A stretch of DNA of 64,000 bases from Massilia violaceinigra (GTDB lineage Bacteria; Pseudomonadota; Gammaproteobacteria; Burkholderiales; Burkholderiaceae_D): positions 3,844,001 to 3,908,000 of the forward strand of contig NZ_CP024608.1 in NCBI RefSeq assembly GCF_002752675.1, read 5' to 3'. Both the position numbers and the translations under genes were made by a program. The notes beneath the pieces were generated by a model that was not told where the DNA came from, ran no database searches, and saw nothing but the letters and a program-made list of their open reading frames with translations. Positions 18,128 to 29,032 of the stretch are shown here, in pieces (positions within the stretch are counted from its first letter, which is position 1; the number at the start of each line of letters is the position of its first letter).

Positions 18128-19288
18128 ATGACTATGCGTATTACCCAGAAACTTATCGGTGTGAGTGTGCTGGCCCTGATGGCCGGCTGTTCCACCCTGA
18201 GTTCGCTTAATCCTTTCGCCTCCAAATCCAAGGGCAACGTGCCCGCGCCGCTGGTCGAGCTCAAGGGCACGATGGCCGTGCGCACCGCCTGGAAGCTCGA
18301 CATCGGCAAGGCCGAGGATTATGTCTTCGCGCCGGCGCTGGTCAACCAGTCGCTGGTGGTGGCCGGTGCCGACGGCGCCATCGCGCGCGTCGACGCCGCC
18401 AGCGGCAAGCAGCTGTGGCGCATCAAGGCCGACACCGGCCTGACCGCCGGCGTCGGTACCGACGGCAACATGCTGGTCTTCGGCGGCGCCAAGGGCGGCG
18501 TGCTGGCCTACGACCTCGAAGGCAAGCTGCTGTGGAAAGCCCAGGCGTCCAGCGAAGTGCTGTCGAGCCCCGTGATCGGCGAGGGCGTGGTGGTGGTGCG
18601 CTCGGTCGACAACCGCATCGTCGGCCTCGACGCCAAGACGGGCGAGAAAAAATGGACCGTGCAGCGCGTCTCGCCGCCGCTGACCCTGCGCAATGCGCCG
18701 GGCATGGTGGTGGTCGGCAAGGATGTCATCATCGCCCAGCCGGGCGGCAAGCTGCTGTCGCTGAACCTGGCCACGGGCGCCGCGCGCTGGGAAGTGGCGG
18801 TCGGCGAAGCGCGCGGCGCGACCGAACTCGAACGGGTCACCGACATCGGCGGCACCCCGGTCGTGATCGACCAGGAAGTGTGCGCCGCGTCCTACCAGGG
18901 CCGCGTGGGCTGCTTCGACATCGCCACCGGCGCCGCGCGCTGGACCAAGGAACTCTCGTCCGACGTCGGCGTGACGGTCGACCAGCGCTTCGTGTTCGCC
19001 GCCGACGACAAGGGCGCCGTCTCGGCCTTTAACCGCGAAGGCGGCGTGAGCGCCTGGAAAAACGACAAATTGAGTTATCGCCGCCTGTCCACCCCCGTGT
19101 CGTATTCGCGCACGGTGGCGGTCGGCGACTACCAGGGTTTCATCCACTTCCTGTCACGGGAAGATGGTTCCTTTCTGGCGCGCGCCGCCACCGACGGGAG
19201 CGCCATCACGGCGCCACCGATGGTGGCCGGTTCGAACCTGATCTTTCAAACACAATCTGGGACAGTGACCGCCATCGCGGTCGAATAA
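18128..19288 (+). CDS. bamB: Outer membrane assembly lipoprotein BamB
   Basis: The 386-residue protein has a lipoprotein signal with lipobox LMAGC near residues 18-22, then eight PQQ-like beta-propeller blades, for example [37 protein letters not shown] and [16 protein letters not shown]. BamB is a non-essential partner of BamA in inserting outer membrane barrels. It sits 7 bases before der, as in many proteobacteria. ATG 18134 is an alternative start two codons in. Confidence 0.95.
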   Translation: MTMRITQKLIGVSVLALMAGCSTLSSLNPFASKSKGNVPAPLVELKGTMAVRTAWKLDIGKAEDYVFAPALVNQSLVVAGADGAIARVDAASGKQLWRIKADTGLTAGVGTDGNMLVFGGAKGGVLAYDLEGKLLWKAQASSEVLSSPVIGEGVVVVRSVDNRIVGLDAKTGEKKWTVQRVSPPLTLRNAPGMVVVGKDVIIAQPGGKLLSLNLATGAARWEVAVGEARGATELERVTDIGGTPVVIDQEVCAASYQGRVGCFDIATGAARWTKELSSDVGVTVDQRFVFAADDKGAVSAFNREGGVSAWKNDKLSYRRLSTPVSYSRTVAVGDYQGFIHFLSREDGSFLARAATDGSAITAPPMVAGSNLIFQTQSGTVTAIAVE

Positions 19289-19295
19289 AAACACC

Positions 19296-20639
19296 ATGAA
19301 GCCGGTAATCGCATTAGTTGGTCGCCCCAACGTCGGGAAATCGACACTCTTCAATCGCCTCACCCGCTCGCGCGACGCGCTCGTGGCCGACTTGCCTGGC
19401 CTGACGCGCGATCGTCACTACGGCGAAGGCCGGGTCGGTGAACGCCCCTTCCTCGTCATCGACACGGGCGGCTTCGAGCCGGTCGCCAAGGAAGGCATCA
19501 TGTTCCAGATGGCCCTGCAGACCAAGCAGGCCGTCGCCGAAGCGGACGTGGTTGTCTTCATCGTCGATGGCCGCCAGGGCCTCACGCCGCACGACAAGAC
19601 CATCACCGACTTCCTGCGCAAGTCGGGCCGCAAGGTGATGCTCGTCGTCAACAAGGGCGAGGGCATGAAGTACAGCTCCGTCGTGGCCGACTTCTACGAA
19701 CTCGGCATGGGCGACCCGTACGTCATTTCGGCCGCCCACGGCGACGGCGTGACCGACCTGGTCGAGGAAGCGCTCAACGAAGCCTTCGCCCAGCGTCCGG
19801 ACGACCAGGAAGAACTGGAACCGGCCGCGCGCGGCATCAAGATCGCCATCGTCGGCCGCCCGAACGTGGGCAAGTCCACCCTGGTGAACACCCTGATCGG
19901 CGAAGAGCGCGTGATCGCCTTCGACATGCCGGGCACCACGCGCGACTCGATCGAAGTTCCGTTCGAGCGCGACGGAAAGAACTACACCCTGATCGACACG
20001 GCCGGTATCCGCCGCCGCGGCAAGGTGTTCGAAGCGATCGAGAAGTTTTCGGTCGTGAAAACCCTGCAGTCGATCTCGGAAGCGCACGTCGTCATCCTGC
20101 TGCTCGACGCCCAGCAAGACATTTCGGAGCAGGATGCGCACATCGCCGGCTTCATCCTGGAATCGGGCCGCGCGCTGGTGGTGGCCGTCAACAAGTGGGA
20201 TGGCCTGCGCACCGACGAGCGCGACGAAATCAAGATCGACATCGACCGCAAGCTCGATTTCCTCTCGTTCGCCAAGACGCACTTCATTTCGGCCCTCAAG
20301 GCGCAAGGCATCGCGCCGATGATGAAGTCGGTCGACTCAGCCTACGCCGCCGCCACCGCCGACCTGTCGACGCCGCGCCTGACGCGCGCGCTGATCGAAG
20401 CGGTCGAGAAGCAGGAGCCGCGCCGCAAGGGCTCGATCCGTCCTAAAATGCGCTATGCGCACCAGGGCGGGCAGAATCCGCCGATCATCGTCATCCACGG
20501 CAATTCGCTCGACGCCATCGGCGAGCCGTACAAGCGCTACCTCGAAAAGCATTTCCGCGACACCTTCAATCTGGTAGGTACGCCGCTGCGGATCGAGCTG
20601 CGCGTGGGTAAAAACCCGTTCGCGCGCACGTCCAAGTAG
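19296..20639 (+). CDS. der: Ribosome-associated GTPase Der (EngA)
   Basis: The 447-residue protein has two tandem GTPase domains. The P-loops are [14 protein letters not shown] (near residue 8) and [14 protein letters not shown] (near 190), each followed by DTxGxx (DTGGFEP, DTAGIRR) and N/TKxD (NKGE, NKWD) motifs. A C-terminal KH-like domain contains [13 protein letters not shown]. Der is needed for late 50S subunit maturation. The first domain has NKGE in place of NKxD, a common variation. Confidence 0.97.
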   Translation: MKPVIALVGRPNVGKSTLFNRLTRSRDALVADLPGLTRDRHYGEGRVGERPFLVIDTGGFEPVAKEGIMFQMALQTKQAVAEADVVVFIVDGRQGLTPHDKTITDFLRKSGRKVMLVVNKGEGMKYSSVVADFYELGMGDPYVISAAHGDGVTDLVEEALNEAFAQRPDDQEELEPAARGIKIAIVGRPNVGKSTLVNTLIGEERVIAFDMPGTTRDSIEVPFERDGKNYTLIDTAGIRRRGKVFEAIEKFSVVKTLQSISEAHVVILLLDAQQDISEQDAHIAGFILESGRALVVAVNKWDGLRTDERDEIKIDIDRKLDFLSFAKTHFISALKAQGIAPMMKSVDSAYAAATADLSTPRLTRALIEAVEKQEPRRKGSIRPKMRYAHQGGQNPPIIVIHGNSLDAIGEPYKRYLEKHFRDTFNLVGTPLRIELRVGKNPFARTSK

Positions 20640-20780
20640 GTGCGCACGTCCGACAGACAATTGCAAAACAGGTTACAGTAACTCAGGGACATCATTGACC
20701 TCACAGAATGATGGTCCCGGCACTTGAAAAACCAGCGAGTCGCCTCCAATTCTTTACTACAACAACATCACGGAGCTGTT

Positions 20781-21017
20781 ATGAGCAACAAAGGGCAACT
20801 GTTACAAGACCCATTCCTCAATGCCTTGCGCAAAGAGCATGTTCCCGTCTCGATCTACCTGGTCAATGGGATCAAACTGCAGGGCCACATCGAGTCCTTC
20901 GACCAGTACGTGGTCTTGCTGCGTAACACGGTGACCCAGATGGTCTACAAGCATGCAATCTCCACCGTTGTTCCGGCACGCGCGGTTAATCTCAATCTTG
21001 ATTCCGAAGCTGAGTAA
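20781..21017 (+). CDS. hfq: RNA chaperone Hfq
   Basis: The 78-residue protein has the Sm1 motif ([27 protein letters not shown]) and the Sm2 motif ending in [12 protein letters not shown], with Q8 ([10 protein letters not shown]) and the rim positions intact. It forms the hexamer that pairs small RNAs with mRNAs. It has a short acidic end (LNLDSEAE), as usual in Burkholderiales, instead of the long E. coli tail. ATG 20781 follows an CGGAGCTGTT ribosome site; a longer frame to 20724 lacks one. It is followed by hflX, hflK and hflC. Confidence 0.97.
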   Translation: MSNKGQLLQDPFLNALRKEHVPVSIYLVNGIKLQGHIESFDQYVVLLRNTVTQMVYKHAISTVVPARAVNLNLDSEAE

Positions 21018-21065
21018 GGCCATGGGCGCCGCCACCCCGGGTCGCCTGGCCCTGCAGGGAGGCCT

Positions 21066-22313
21066 ATGCGCGCAGCACTAGTCGGCATCGATTTCGGCGC
21101 TGGCGACTTCAACGCGAGCGTGGAAGAGCTGTCCCTGCTCGCCCGTTCGGCAGGCGTCGACCCGATCACCACCATCACCGCCAAGCGTTCCAGTCCGGAC
21201 GCTGCCTACTTTGTCGGCAGCGGCAAGGCCGACGAAATCGGCCTGGCCTGCGTGGACCAGAACATCGAGATCGTGATTTTCAATCACGCCCTGTCTCCGG
21301 CCCAACAGCGCAATCTGGAAAAACGCCTGAATATCCGCGTCCTCGACCGCACCAGCCTGATCCTCGATATCTTCGCGCAGCGCGCCAAGAGCCACGAGGG
21401 CAAGCTGCAGGTCGAACTGGCGCAGCTGCAGCATCTGGCCACGCGCCTGATCCGCGGCTGGACTCACCTCGAACGGCAAAAGGGCGGTATCGGCCTGCGC
21501 GGTCCGGGTGAAACCCAGCTCGAGACCGACCGCCGCCTGATCGGCGAACGCGTCAAGGCCCTGCGCGCGCGCCTGGCCAAGCTGCGCAAGCAGCACGAAA
21601 CCCAGCGCCGTTCGCGCGGGCGCAGCCATACCTTTTCGGTCTCGCTGGTCGGATACACCAATGCCGGCAAGTCGACCCTGTTCAACGCGCTGACCAAGGC
21701 CGGCGTGTACGTCGCCAACCAGTTGTTCGCCACGCTCGACACGACCTCGCGCCGCGTCTACCTGGGCGAGGAAGTGGGCAACGTGGTCATGTCCGACACG
21801 GTCGGCTTCGTGCGCGAACTGCCGCACCAGCTGGTGGCGGCATTTCGCGCCACGCTGGAAGAAACCATCCACGCCGACCTGCTGCTGCACGTCGTCGATG
21901 GCGCCAGCCCGGTGCGCATGGAACAGATCGAACAGGTCAACCTGGTGCTCAAGGAAATCGGCGCCGATCATATTCCGCAAATCCTGGTGTGGAACAAGAT
22001 CGACGCCGCCGGCCTGGAGCCTGCGGTCGAGCGCGATGAAGCGGGCAATATTGCGCGCGTCTTCATCAGCGCCCACACCGGCGCCGGCCTCGATATGCTG
22101 CGCGACGCCGTGGTCGAAGCGGCCAAGGCCGCGCCGGAACGCAGCCACCTTTTTGAAGAGCAGGACGATGCCGAACCGGTTGACGCGCCCGATGGCGACG
22201 ACGCAGACGATGCGTCCGACCTTGATGATGCCCACGACGCAGACGATGCGGACCAGGCGCAGGACGCGCAACCGGCCGAAATTCTAACCTCCACCATTGT
22301 CGGACCTCGATAG
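21066..22313 (+). CDS. hflX: GTPase HflX with acidic C-terminal tail
   Basis: The 415-residue protein has the HflX N-terminal domain (AAYFVGSGKADEI), the glycine-rich GGIGLRGPGETQLETDRR segment and a GTPase domain with GYTNAGKSTLFNAL, DTVGF and NKID motifs. HflX binds 50S subunits and rescues heat-damaged ribosomes. After residue 365 comes a 45-residue Asp/Ala-rich tail with repeated DDAxDxDDAHDADDAD-like units, absent from E. coli HflX. A GGAGG site directly precedes the ATG. Confidence 0.95.
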   Translation: MRAALVGIDFGAGDFNASVEELSLLARSAGVDPITTITAKRSSPDAAYFVGSGKADEIGLACVDQNIEIVIFNHALSPAQQRNLEKRLNIRVLDRTSLILDIFAQRAKSHEGKLQVELAQLQHLATRLIRGWTHLERQKGGIGLRGPGETQLETDRRLIGERVKALRARLAKLRKQHETQRRSRGRSHTFSVSLVGYTNAGKSTLFNALTKAGVYVANQLFATLDTTSRRVYLGEEVGNVVMSDTVGFVRELPHQLVAAFRATLEETIHADLLLHVVDGASPVRMEQIEQVNLVLKEIGADHIPQILVWNKIDAAGLEPAVERDEAGNIARVFISAHTGAGLDMLRDAVVEAAKAAPERSHLFEEQDDAEPVDAPDGDDADDASDLDDAHDADDADQAQDAQPAEILTSTIVGPR

Positions 22314-22314
22314 C

Positions 22315-23568
22315 ATGCTTGCTTCATTACTCAAACGCGTCGGCATCCGGCCGCCGCCCACTGTCCTGCTGCAGGACAGCAAACGTCCCGGTGACGGCCC
22401 GCCCGATCTCGACCAGATGTGGCGCGACTTCAACCAGCGCCTCAACCGCCTGTTCGGTCCCAAGGGACCGGGCGGCGGCGACACGGGCGGTGGCGGTTAC
22501 CGCCCCGACATGAAGGGCGCCGGCGTCACGGTCGGCGCGGCGGCGGCGGTGGTGGCCTTCATCTGGCTCGCCAGCGGCGTCTTCAGCGTGCTCGAAGGCC
22601 AGGTCGGCATCGTCTCGACCTTTGGCAAATACGCGCGCACCACCGGTCCGGGCTTGAACTGGCGCATGCCGTATCCGTTCCAGACCCACGAAAAGGTCAA
22701 CGTCTCGAACCTGCGTACCGTCGAAATCGGTACCAGCGGCACCGTGCGCGCCAAGAATCCGCAAGAAGCGCTGATGCTCACCGATGACGAGAACATCATC
22801 GAGATCCAGTTCGCGGTGCAGTACACGCTCAAGGATCCGAAGGCCTGGCTGTTCAACAATTACGACACCGACGACACCGTGCGCATGGTCGCCGAAACGT
22901 CGATGCGCGAAATCGTCGGCAAGAGCAAGATGGACTTCGTGCTCTACGAGGGCCGCGAAAAGGTCGCCCTCGACACCCAGCTGCTGATGCAGAAGATCAT
23001 CGACCGCTACGCCCTGGGCGCGCAGATCAACAACGTCACCATGCAGGTGGTGCAGCCGCCGGAGCAGGTGCAGGGCGCTTTCGACGATGCCGTCAAGGCT
23101 GGCCAGGACCGCGAACGGGCCAAGAACGAAGGCCAGGCGTATGCCAACGACGTGGTGCCGCGCGCGCGCGGTAACGCCTTCCGCCTGATGCAGGAAGCCG
23201 AAGCCTACCGCTCGATGGTCACCGAAAACGCCACCGGTAACGCGGCCCGCTTCACGCAAGTGATGACCGAGTACCAGAAGGCGCCTGCCGTTACCCGCGA
23301 CCGCATGTACCTCGACACCATGCAGCAGATTTTCACCAGTGCCAGCAAGGTCATGGTTGACGCCAAGTCCGGCAGCAACCTGCTGTACCTGCCGCTCGAT
23401 AAACTGATTGCGCAGACTGCCGCCAACGACGCCGCCGTCGGCGCCAAGTCCGGGCCGGTGCAAGCCGCGCCGCTGCCGCTGCCGGCAGAGGTGATGCAGC
23501 CGCTCGAACAGGTGCGCCAGCGCGACAACCGCAGCCGCGAATCCTCACGTGATCGGGAGATCCGCTAA
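22315..23568 (+). CDS. hflK: FtsH protease modulator HflK
   Basis: The 417-residue stomatin/prohibitin-family protein has a Gly/Pro-rich cytoplasmic start (PPDLDQMWRDFNQRLNRL), a transmembrane helix near residue 80 (VVAFIWLASGVFSVL) and a periplasmic SPFH domain (EGQVGIVSTFGKY, PGLNWRMPYPF) with a coiled coil. With HflC it forms a cage around FtsH. ATG 22315 is chosen; an in-frame TTG at 22297 inside the end of hflX is less likely. The stop shares one base with the hflC start. Confidence 0.94.
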   Translation: MLASLLKRVGIRPPPTVLLQDSKRPGDGPPDLDQMWRDFNQRLNRLFGPKGPGGGDTGGGGYRPDMKGAGVTVGAAAAVVAFIWLASGVFSVLEGQVGIVSTFGKYARTTGPGLNWRMPYPFQTHEKVNVSNLRTVEIGTSGTVRAKNPQEALMLTDDENIIEIQFAVQYTLKDPKAWLFNNYDTDDTVRMVAETSMREIVGKSKMDFVLYEGREKVALDTQLLMQKIIDRYALGAQINNVTMQVVQPPEQVQGAFDDAVKAGQDRERAKNEGQAYANDVVPRARGNAFRLMQEAEAYRSMVTENATGNAARFTQVMTEYQKAPAVTRDRMYLDTMQQIFTSASKVMVDAKSGSNLLYLPLDKLIAQTAANDAAVGAKSGPVQAAPLPLPAEVMQPLEQVRQRDNRSRESSRDREIR

Positions 23569-24464
23569 TGAACCGCTTAGTTTCCATTCTTGTTGCGGGC
23601 TTCGTCGCGCTGATGCTGCTGTCGTCGACCGTGTTCGTGGTCGACCAGCGCACCTTCGCCGTGGTGTTCGCGTTCGGCGAAATCAAGGAAGTGATCAGCG
23701 AGCCTGGTCTGCACTTCAAGCTGCCGCCGCCGCTGCAAAACGTGATCTACCTCGACAAGCGCATCCTCACGCTCGATACGCCCAACGCCGACCGCTTCAT
23801 CACCTCGGAGAAGAAGAACATCCTGGTCGATACCTTCGTCAAGTGGCGGATCATGGATCCGCGCCTGTACTACGTCAGTTTCAGCGGCAGCGAGAAAAGC
23901 GCGCGCGCCCGCATGGACCAGATCGTCAAGGCGGCGCTGAACGATGAAATCACCAAGCGCACCGTGCGCGACGTGATTTCCGGCCAGCGTGGCAGCGTGA
24001 TGGAAGCGATCCACCGCAAGGTCGAAGCCGAGGCCAAGCAGATCGGCGTGCAGATCGTCGACGTGCGCCTGAAGCGCGTCGATTACGTCGAGCAGATCAA
24101 CGCCTCGGTGTACGACCGCATGAAGGCCGAGCGCCTGCGCGTGGCCAACGAATTGCGTTCGACCGGTTCGGCCGAATCGGAAAAAATCCGCGCCGACGCC
24201 GATCGCCAGCGCACCGTGATGCTGGCCGAAGCGTTCCGCGACGCCGAGAAGATCAAGGGTGACGGCGACGCCAAGGCATCGCAGATTTACGCCGAAGCGT
24301 TCGGCAAGAACCCGGAGTTCTACAAGTTCTATCGCTCGCTGGAAGCGTACCGCGCGACCTTCAAGAGCCATGGCGACGTGATGGTGCTCGATTCGAATTC
24401 GGAGTTCTTCAAGTATTTCCGTAGTCCGGGCGGGGCTGCGGCGCCTGCCGCCGCCAAGAAGTAA
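23568..24464 (+). CDS. hflC: FtsH protease modulator HflC
   Basis: The 298-residue partner of HflK has an N-terminal membrane anchor (LVSILVAGFVALMLLSSTVFVV), an SPFH domain (VDQRTFAVVFAFGEIKEV, PGLHFKLPPPLQNV, DKRILTLDTP) and a coiled-coil end with DRQRTVMLAEAFRDAEKIKG. The TAATG junction with hflK implies coupled translation. A very strong terminator 20 bases after its stop ends the operon. Confidence 0.95.
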   Translation: MNRLVSILVAGFVALMLLSSTVFVVDQRTFAVVFAFGEIKEVISEPGLHFKLPPPLQNVIYLDKRILTLDTPNADRFITSEKKNILVDTFVKWRIMDPRLYYVSFSGSEKSARARMDQIVKAALNDEITKRTVRDVISGQRGSVMEAIHRKVEAEAKQIGVQIVDVRLKRVDYVEQINASVYDRMKAERLRVANELRSTGSAESEKIRADADRQRTVMLAEAFRDAEKIKGDGDAKASQIYAEAFGKNPEFYKFYRSLEAYRATFKSHGDVMVLDSNSEFFKYFRSPGGAAAPAAAKK

Positions 24465-24484
24465 GCACCGGCGGTTGGATGAAT

Positions 24485-24520
24485 AACGGGCGGGTCTGCG
24501 TTGCAGGCCCGCCCGTTTGC
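24485..24520 (+). terminator. Strong terminator after hflC
   Basis: A 15-base stem with one G-T pair, starting AACGGGCGGG at 24485 and closing with CCCGCCCGTT, encloses a three-base loop. TTGCTTTT follows. It closes the long hfq-hflX-hflK-hflC transcription unit. Confidence 0.85.
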
Positions 24521-24581
24521 TTTTGGGGGACGTTTGTAAAGCGGTCGCGCGCTGCCAACGGTTATCCACCGTTCTCAAGAC

Positions 24582-24670
24582 CGTCGTTCCCGCGCAGGCG
24601 GGAACCCAAGTCCGCGGATCCGCCAGTGGCATTGGTGCGAACTTGGGTTCCCGCCTTCGCGGGAACGACG
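24582..24670. repeat. REP-like intergenic palindrome
   Basis: The left arm (24582-24611) begins CGTCGTTCCCGCGCAGGCG and the right arm (24641-24670) is its near-perfect inverted copy, ending CGCGGGAACGACG, with about 29 bases between. Each arm is itself a small hairpin (TTCCCGC / GCGGGAA). This is the look of a dispersed REP or small non-autonomous palindromic element. It lies in the 391-base hflC-hisZ spacer. Only one copy is seen in this window. Confidence 0.75.
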
Positions 24671-24855
24671 ATGTAGTGGTGAGAACAACAGGGTAGTAGT
24701 CCTGGGATTGACTTGTACGTAACAAGCCCACAACTCCCTCCCACACATTTGTTGGCTCCCTTAAACCATTTTCCTGTAAAATCGCTGATTCGGCGCTACA
24801 TTTAGCACGACCGTGCGCGCCATATTGTCCGATTTTTAACTATCTCCCGTTGCCC

Positions 24856-27335
<2,480 letters not shown>

Positions 27336-27356
27336 TAACAAGCTATAGGAATCATC

Positions 27357-27902
27357 ATGACGACCCCTCCATCGACCGACAATGACCTCTGGGTGTCCTG
27401 GGACGAGTACCACCGCCTGATCGAGCGCCTGGCGCTCAAGGTCTACGAATCGGGCTGGAAGTTCGACCAGGTCTTGTGCCTGGCGCGCGGCGGCGTGCGT
27501 CCGGGCGACGTGTTCTCGCGCATTTTCGATGTGCCGCTGGCGATCCTGTCGACCAGCTCGTACCGCGAAGAAGCGGGCACCGTGCGCGGCGACCTGGACA
27601 TCGCCAAGTACATGACGATGACCAAGGGCCCGCTGGCCGGCAAGATCTTGCTGGTCGACGACCTGGCCGATTCGGGCGTCACGCTCGACAAGGTCACGCG
27701 TCACCTGAGCGAGAATTTCACCGGCGTGACCGAAGTCAAATCGGCGGTGATCTGGGTCAAGGGCACGTCCTCGATCCGTCCGGATTACTTCCTGGAAGAC
27801 TTGCCGCACAATCCGTGGATTCACCAGCCGTTCGAAGATTACGACGGCCTGCGTCCGCACCAGTTGTCGGCATGGATGAAGAAGTTCGACAAGCCGGCAT
27901 AA
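27357..27902 (+). CDS. Purine-type phosphoribosyltransferase
   Basis: The 181-residue protein is a type I phosphoribosyltransferase. The PRPP motif ILLVDDLADSGVTL lies near residue 100 and an acceptor loop LARGGVRPGDVFSR near 42. The sequence resembles bacterial xanthine-guanine phosphoribosyltransferases (Gpt), and the purA neighbour supports a purine substrate. Which base it salvages cannot be fixed from sequence. An AGGA ribosome site precedes the ATG, and a strong terminator follows. Confidence 0.85.
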   Translation: MTTPPSTDNDLWVSWDEYHRLIERLALKVYESGWKFDQVLCLARGGVRPGDVFSRIFDVPLAILSTSSYREEAGTVRGDLDIAKYMTMTKGPLAGKILLVDDLADSGVTLDKVTRHLSENFTGVTEVKSAVIWVKGTSSIRPDYFLEDLPHNPWIHQPFEDYDGLRPHQLSAWMKKFDKPA

Positions 27903-27923
27903 GCGATCAGTTGTAGCTTGCCA

Positions 27924-27960
27924 ACGGCGGGAGGATCGAGAGATCCTCCCGCCGTTTTTC
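27924..27960 (+). terminator. Terminator after the phosphoribosyltransferase gene
   Basis: A perfect 15-base stem (AACGGCGGGAGGATC, 27924-27938, with its complement at 27943-27957) around GAGA is followed by five T residues. A similar hairpin appears again at 28821, as part of the duplication described below. Confidence 0.9.
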
Positions 27961-28139
27961 ATTGCGGCCACAGCTTGCACCGGAAATCTTGCGGCCGGTT
28001 TTTTTAAGTTTCCGCACCTGTCGGTCATTCTGGCGAGCTCATGATCGGCCACAAGGCGCGGCGACTCCGTGGCTAGGCGCGCCATCCCAAACTCCGTACA
28101 GTCGAAGACGTACCATTCCTTCACAACGAGGAGTTGATG
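27924..28139 (+). repeat. Tandem duplication, left copy of 5' region
   Basis: The 216 bases from the terminator hairpin to the start of the first M15-like gene are clearly related to 28821-29032. Shared landmarks are GTTTTTCATTGCGGCCACA, GGAAATCTTGCG, TTAAGTTTCC, CGAGCTCATGAT and GGAGTTGATGATGAC. This copy presumably carries the promoter, but no textbook -35/-10 pair is evident. Confidence 0.8.
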
Positions 28140-28778
28140 ATGACTACCATTAACGAAACGCCGGAGCCGGAACAGAATCAAGACCTGCAGGATACCAACC
28201 TTCAGAACGGCCCCGCTGACATTGGGGAACAGGACCCCGAGCAACTCGTGGGCGACGAGCTCACACCCGAGGAAATAGCCGCCCTCGAGCAGGGCGACAC
28301 CGGTCCTGAAGGGGCGATCGCGGAGTTCGCCCCCGATGAACCTGGTGCCGATGAGGGGCCAAAAGGCGAAATCGGCAGAGAGCGCCGGCGTTGGTATCTT
28401 GCCCCGTGTCTCGGACGTTTGCTGTTCGAGGTTAACCGGCGCTGGCCGCGCCGGGACAAGACGGGCGACCGTACCCTTCTCCCGTCGAGCCGCGGCGACC
28501 ACTATCCCAACAGCCGTGGTTCCGTCAATGCGTGCGACATCGACAAGGACGGTGTCAGGGTGATCGTCATTATACGGGCCGCCATCCGGCATCCCTCCTG
28601 CAATTACGTCATCTTCAACGGGATCATCTGGTTACGCTCGCGTAATTTCCGCCCATACAGGCTAAAAGGCTTCTTTCCAGCTTACACGACGCGCATTCAC
28701 ATCAGCATCATTGCGCGACGTACTGCCGAGCAGAGCCGGACACGCTGGGGAATCTGGCCACGCTCGCGCAGGCCGTAG
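28140..28778 (+). CDS. M15-like peptidase domain protein, short paralog
   Basis: The 212-residue protein has an acidic, probably disordered first 80 residues (ELTPEEIAALEQGD) and a C-terminal domain that resembles D-Ala-D-Ala carboxypeptidase-like zinc folds. It keeps H121 (GDHYPNSRGSVNACDID), D133 and H187 (RIHISI), and YVIFNGIIW. The longer paralog downstream has SDH and HTAHIH where this one has GDH and YTTRIH, so two of three terminal histidines are gone and activity is doubtful. No signal peptide is present. AGGAG lies 6 bases before ATG 28140; ATG 28137 is an alternative. Function is unknown. Confidence 0.65.
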   Translation: MTTINETPEPEQNQDLQDTNLQNGPADIGEQDPEQLVGDELTPEEIAALEQGDTGPEGAIAEFAPDEPGADEGPKGEIGRERRRWYLAPCLGRLLFEVNRRWPRRDKTGDRTLLPSSRGDHYPNSRGSVNACDIDKDGVRVIVIIRAAIRHPSCNYVIFNGIIWLRSRNFRPYRLKGFFPAYTTRIHISIIARRTAEQSRTRWGIWPRSRRP

Positions 28779-28820
28779 GGTCATGCTGACGCACAGCGGG
28801 CAGTTGGTTTGACGCCGCGC

Positions 28821-28854
28821 GGCGGGAAGATCGAACGGTCTTCCCGCCGTTTTT
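28821..28854 (+). terminator. Terminator after short M15-like paralog
   Basis: GGCGGGAAGA (28821-28830) pairs with TCTTCCCGCC (28839-28848), followed by GTTTTT. It is the diverged duplicate of the hairpin at 27924. Confidence 0.85.
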
Positions 28855-29032
28855 CATTGCGGCCACACTTGCGCGGGAAATCTTGCGCCGCGTTTTCTTA
28901 AGTTTCCGGGGTAGCCGGTCATTTAAACGAGCTCATGATTGGAGACAGGCAGCGGCGACGCTGTGGGTAGGCGGCCGATCCGAAAATCCGTAGAGTGAAG
29001 GTCGCTGCATCCCTTTACACAAGGAGTTGATG
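28821..29032 (+). repeat. Tandem duplication, right copy of 5' region
   Basis: This is the second copy of the terminator plus upstream region of the M15-like genes, aligned end to end with 27924-28139 with scattered substitutions and small indels. The conserved part runs into the start codons and ribosome sites of both genes. Confidence 0.8.

Noticed and set aside
22160..22300. Short GACGATGC-like repeats as a CRISPR array
   Set aside because: They are in frame within hflX, irregular, without spacers, and code for an acidic tail.
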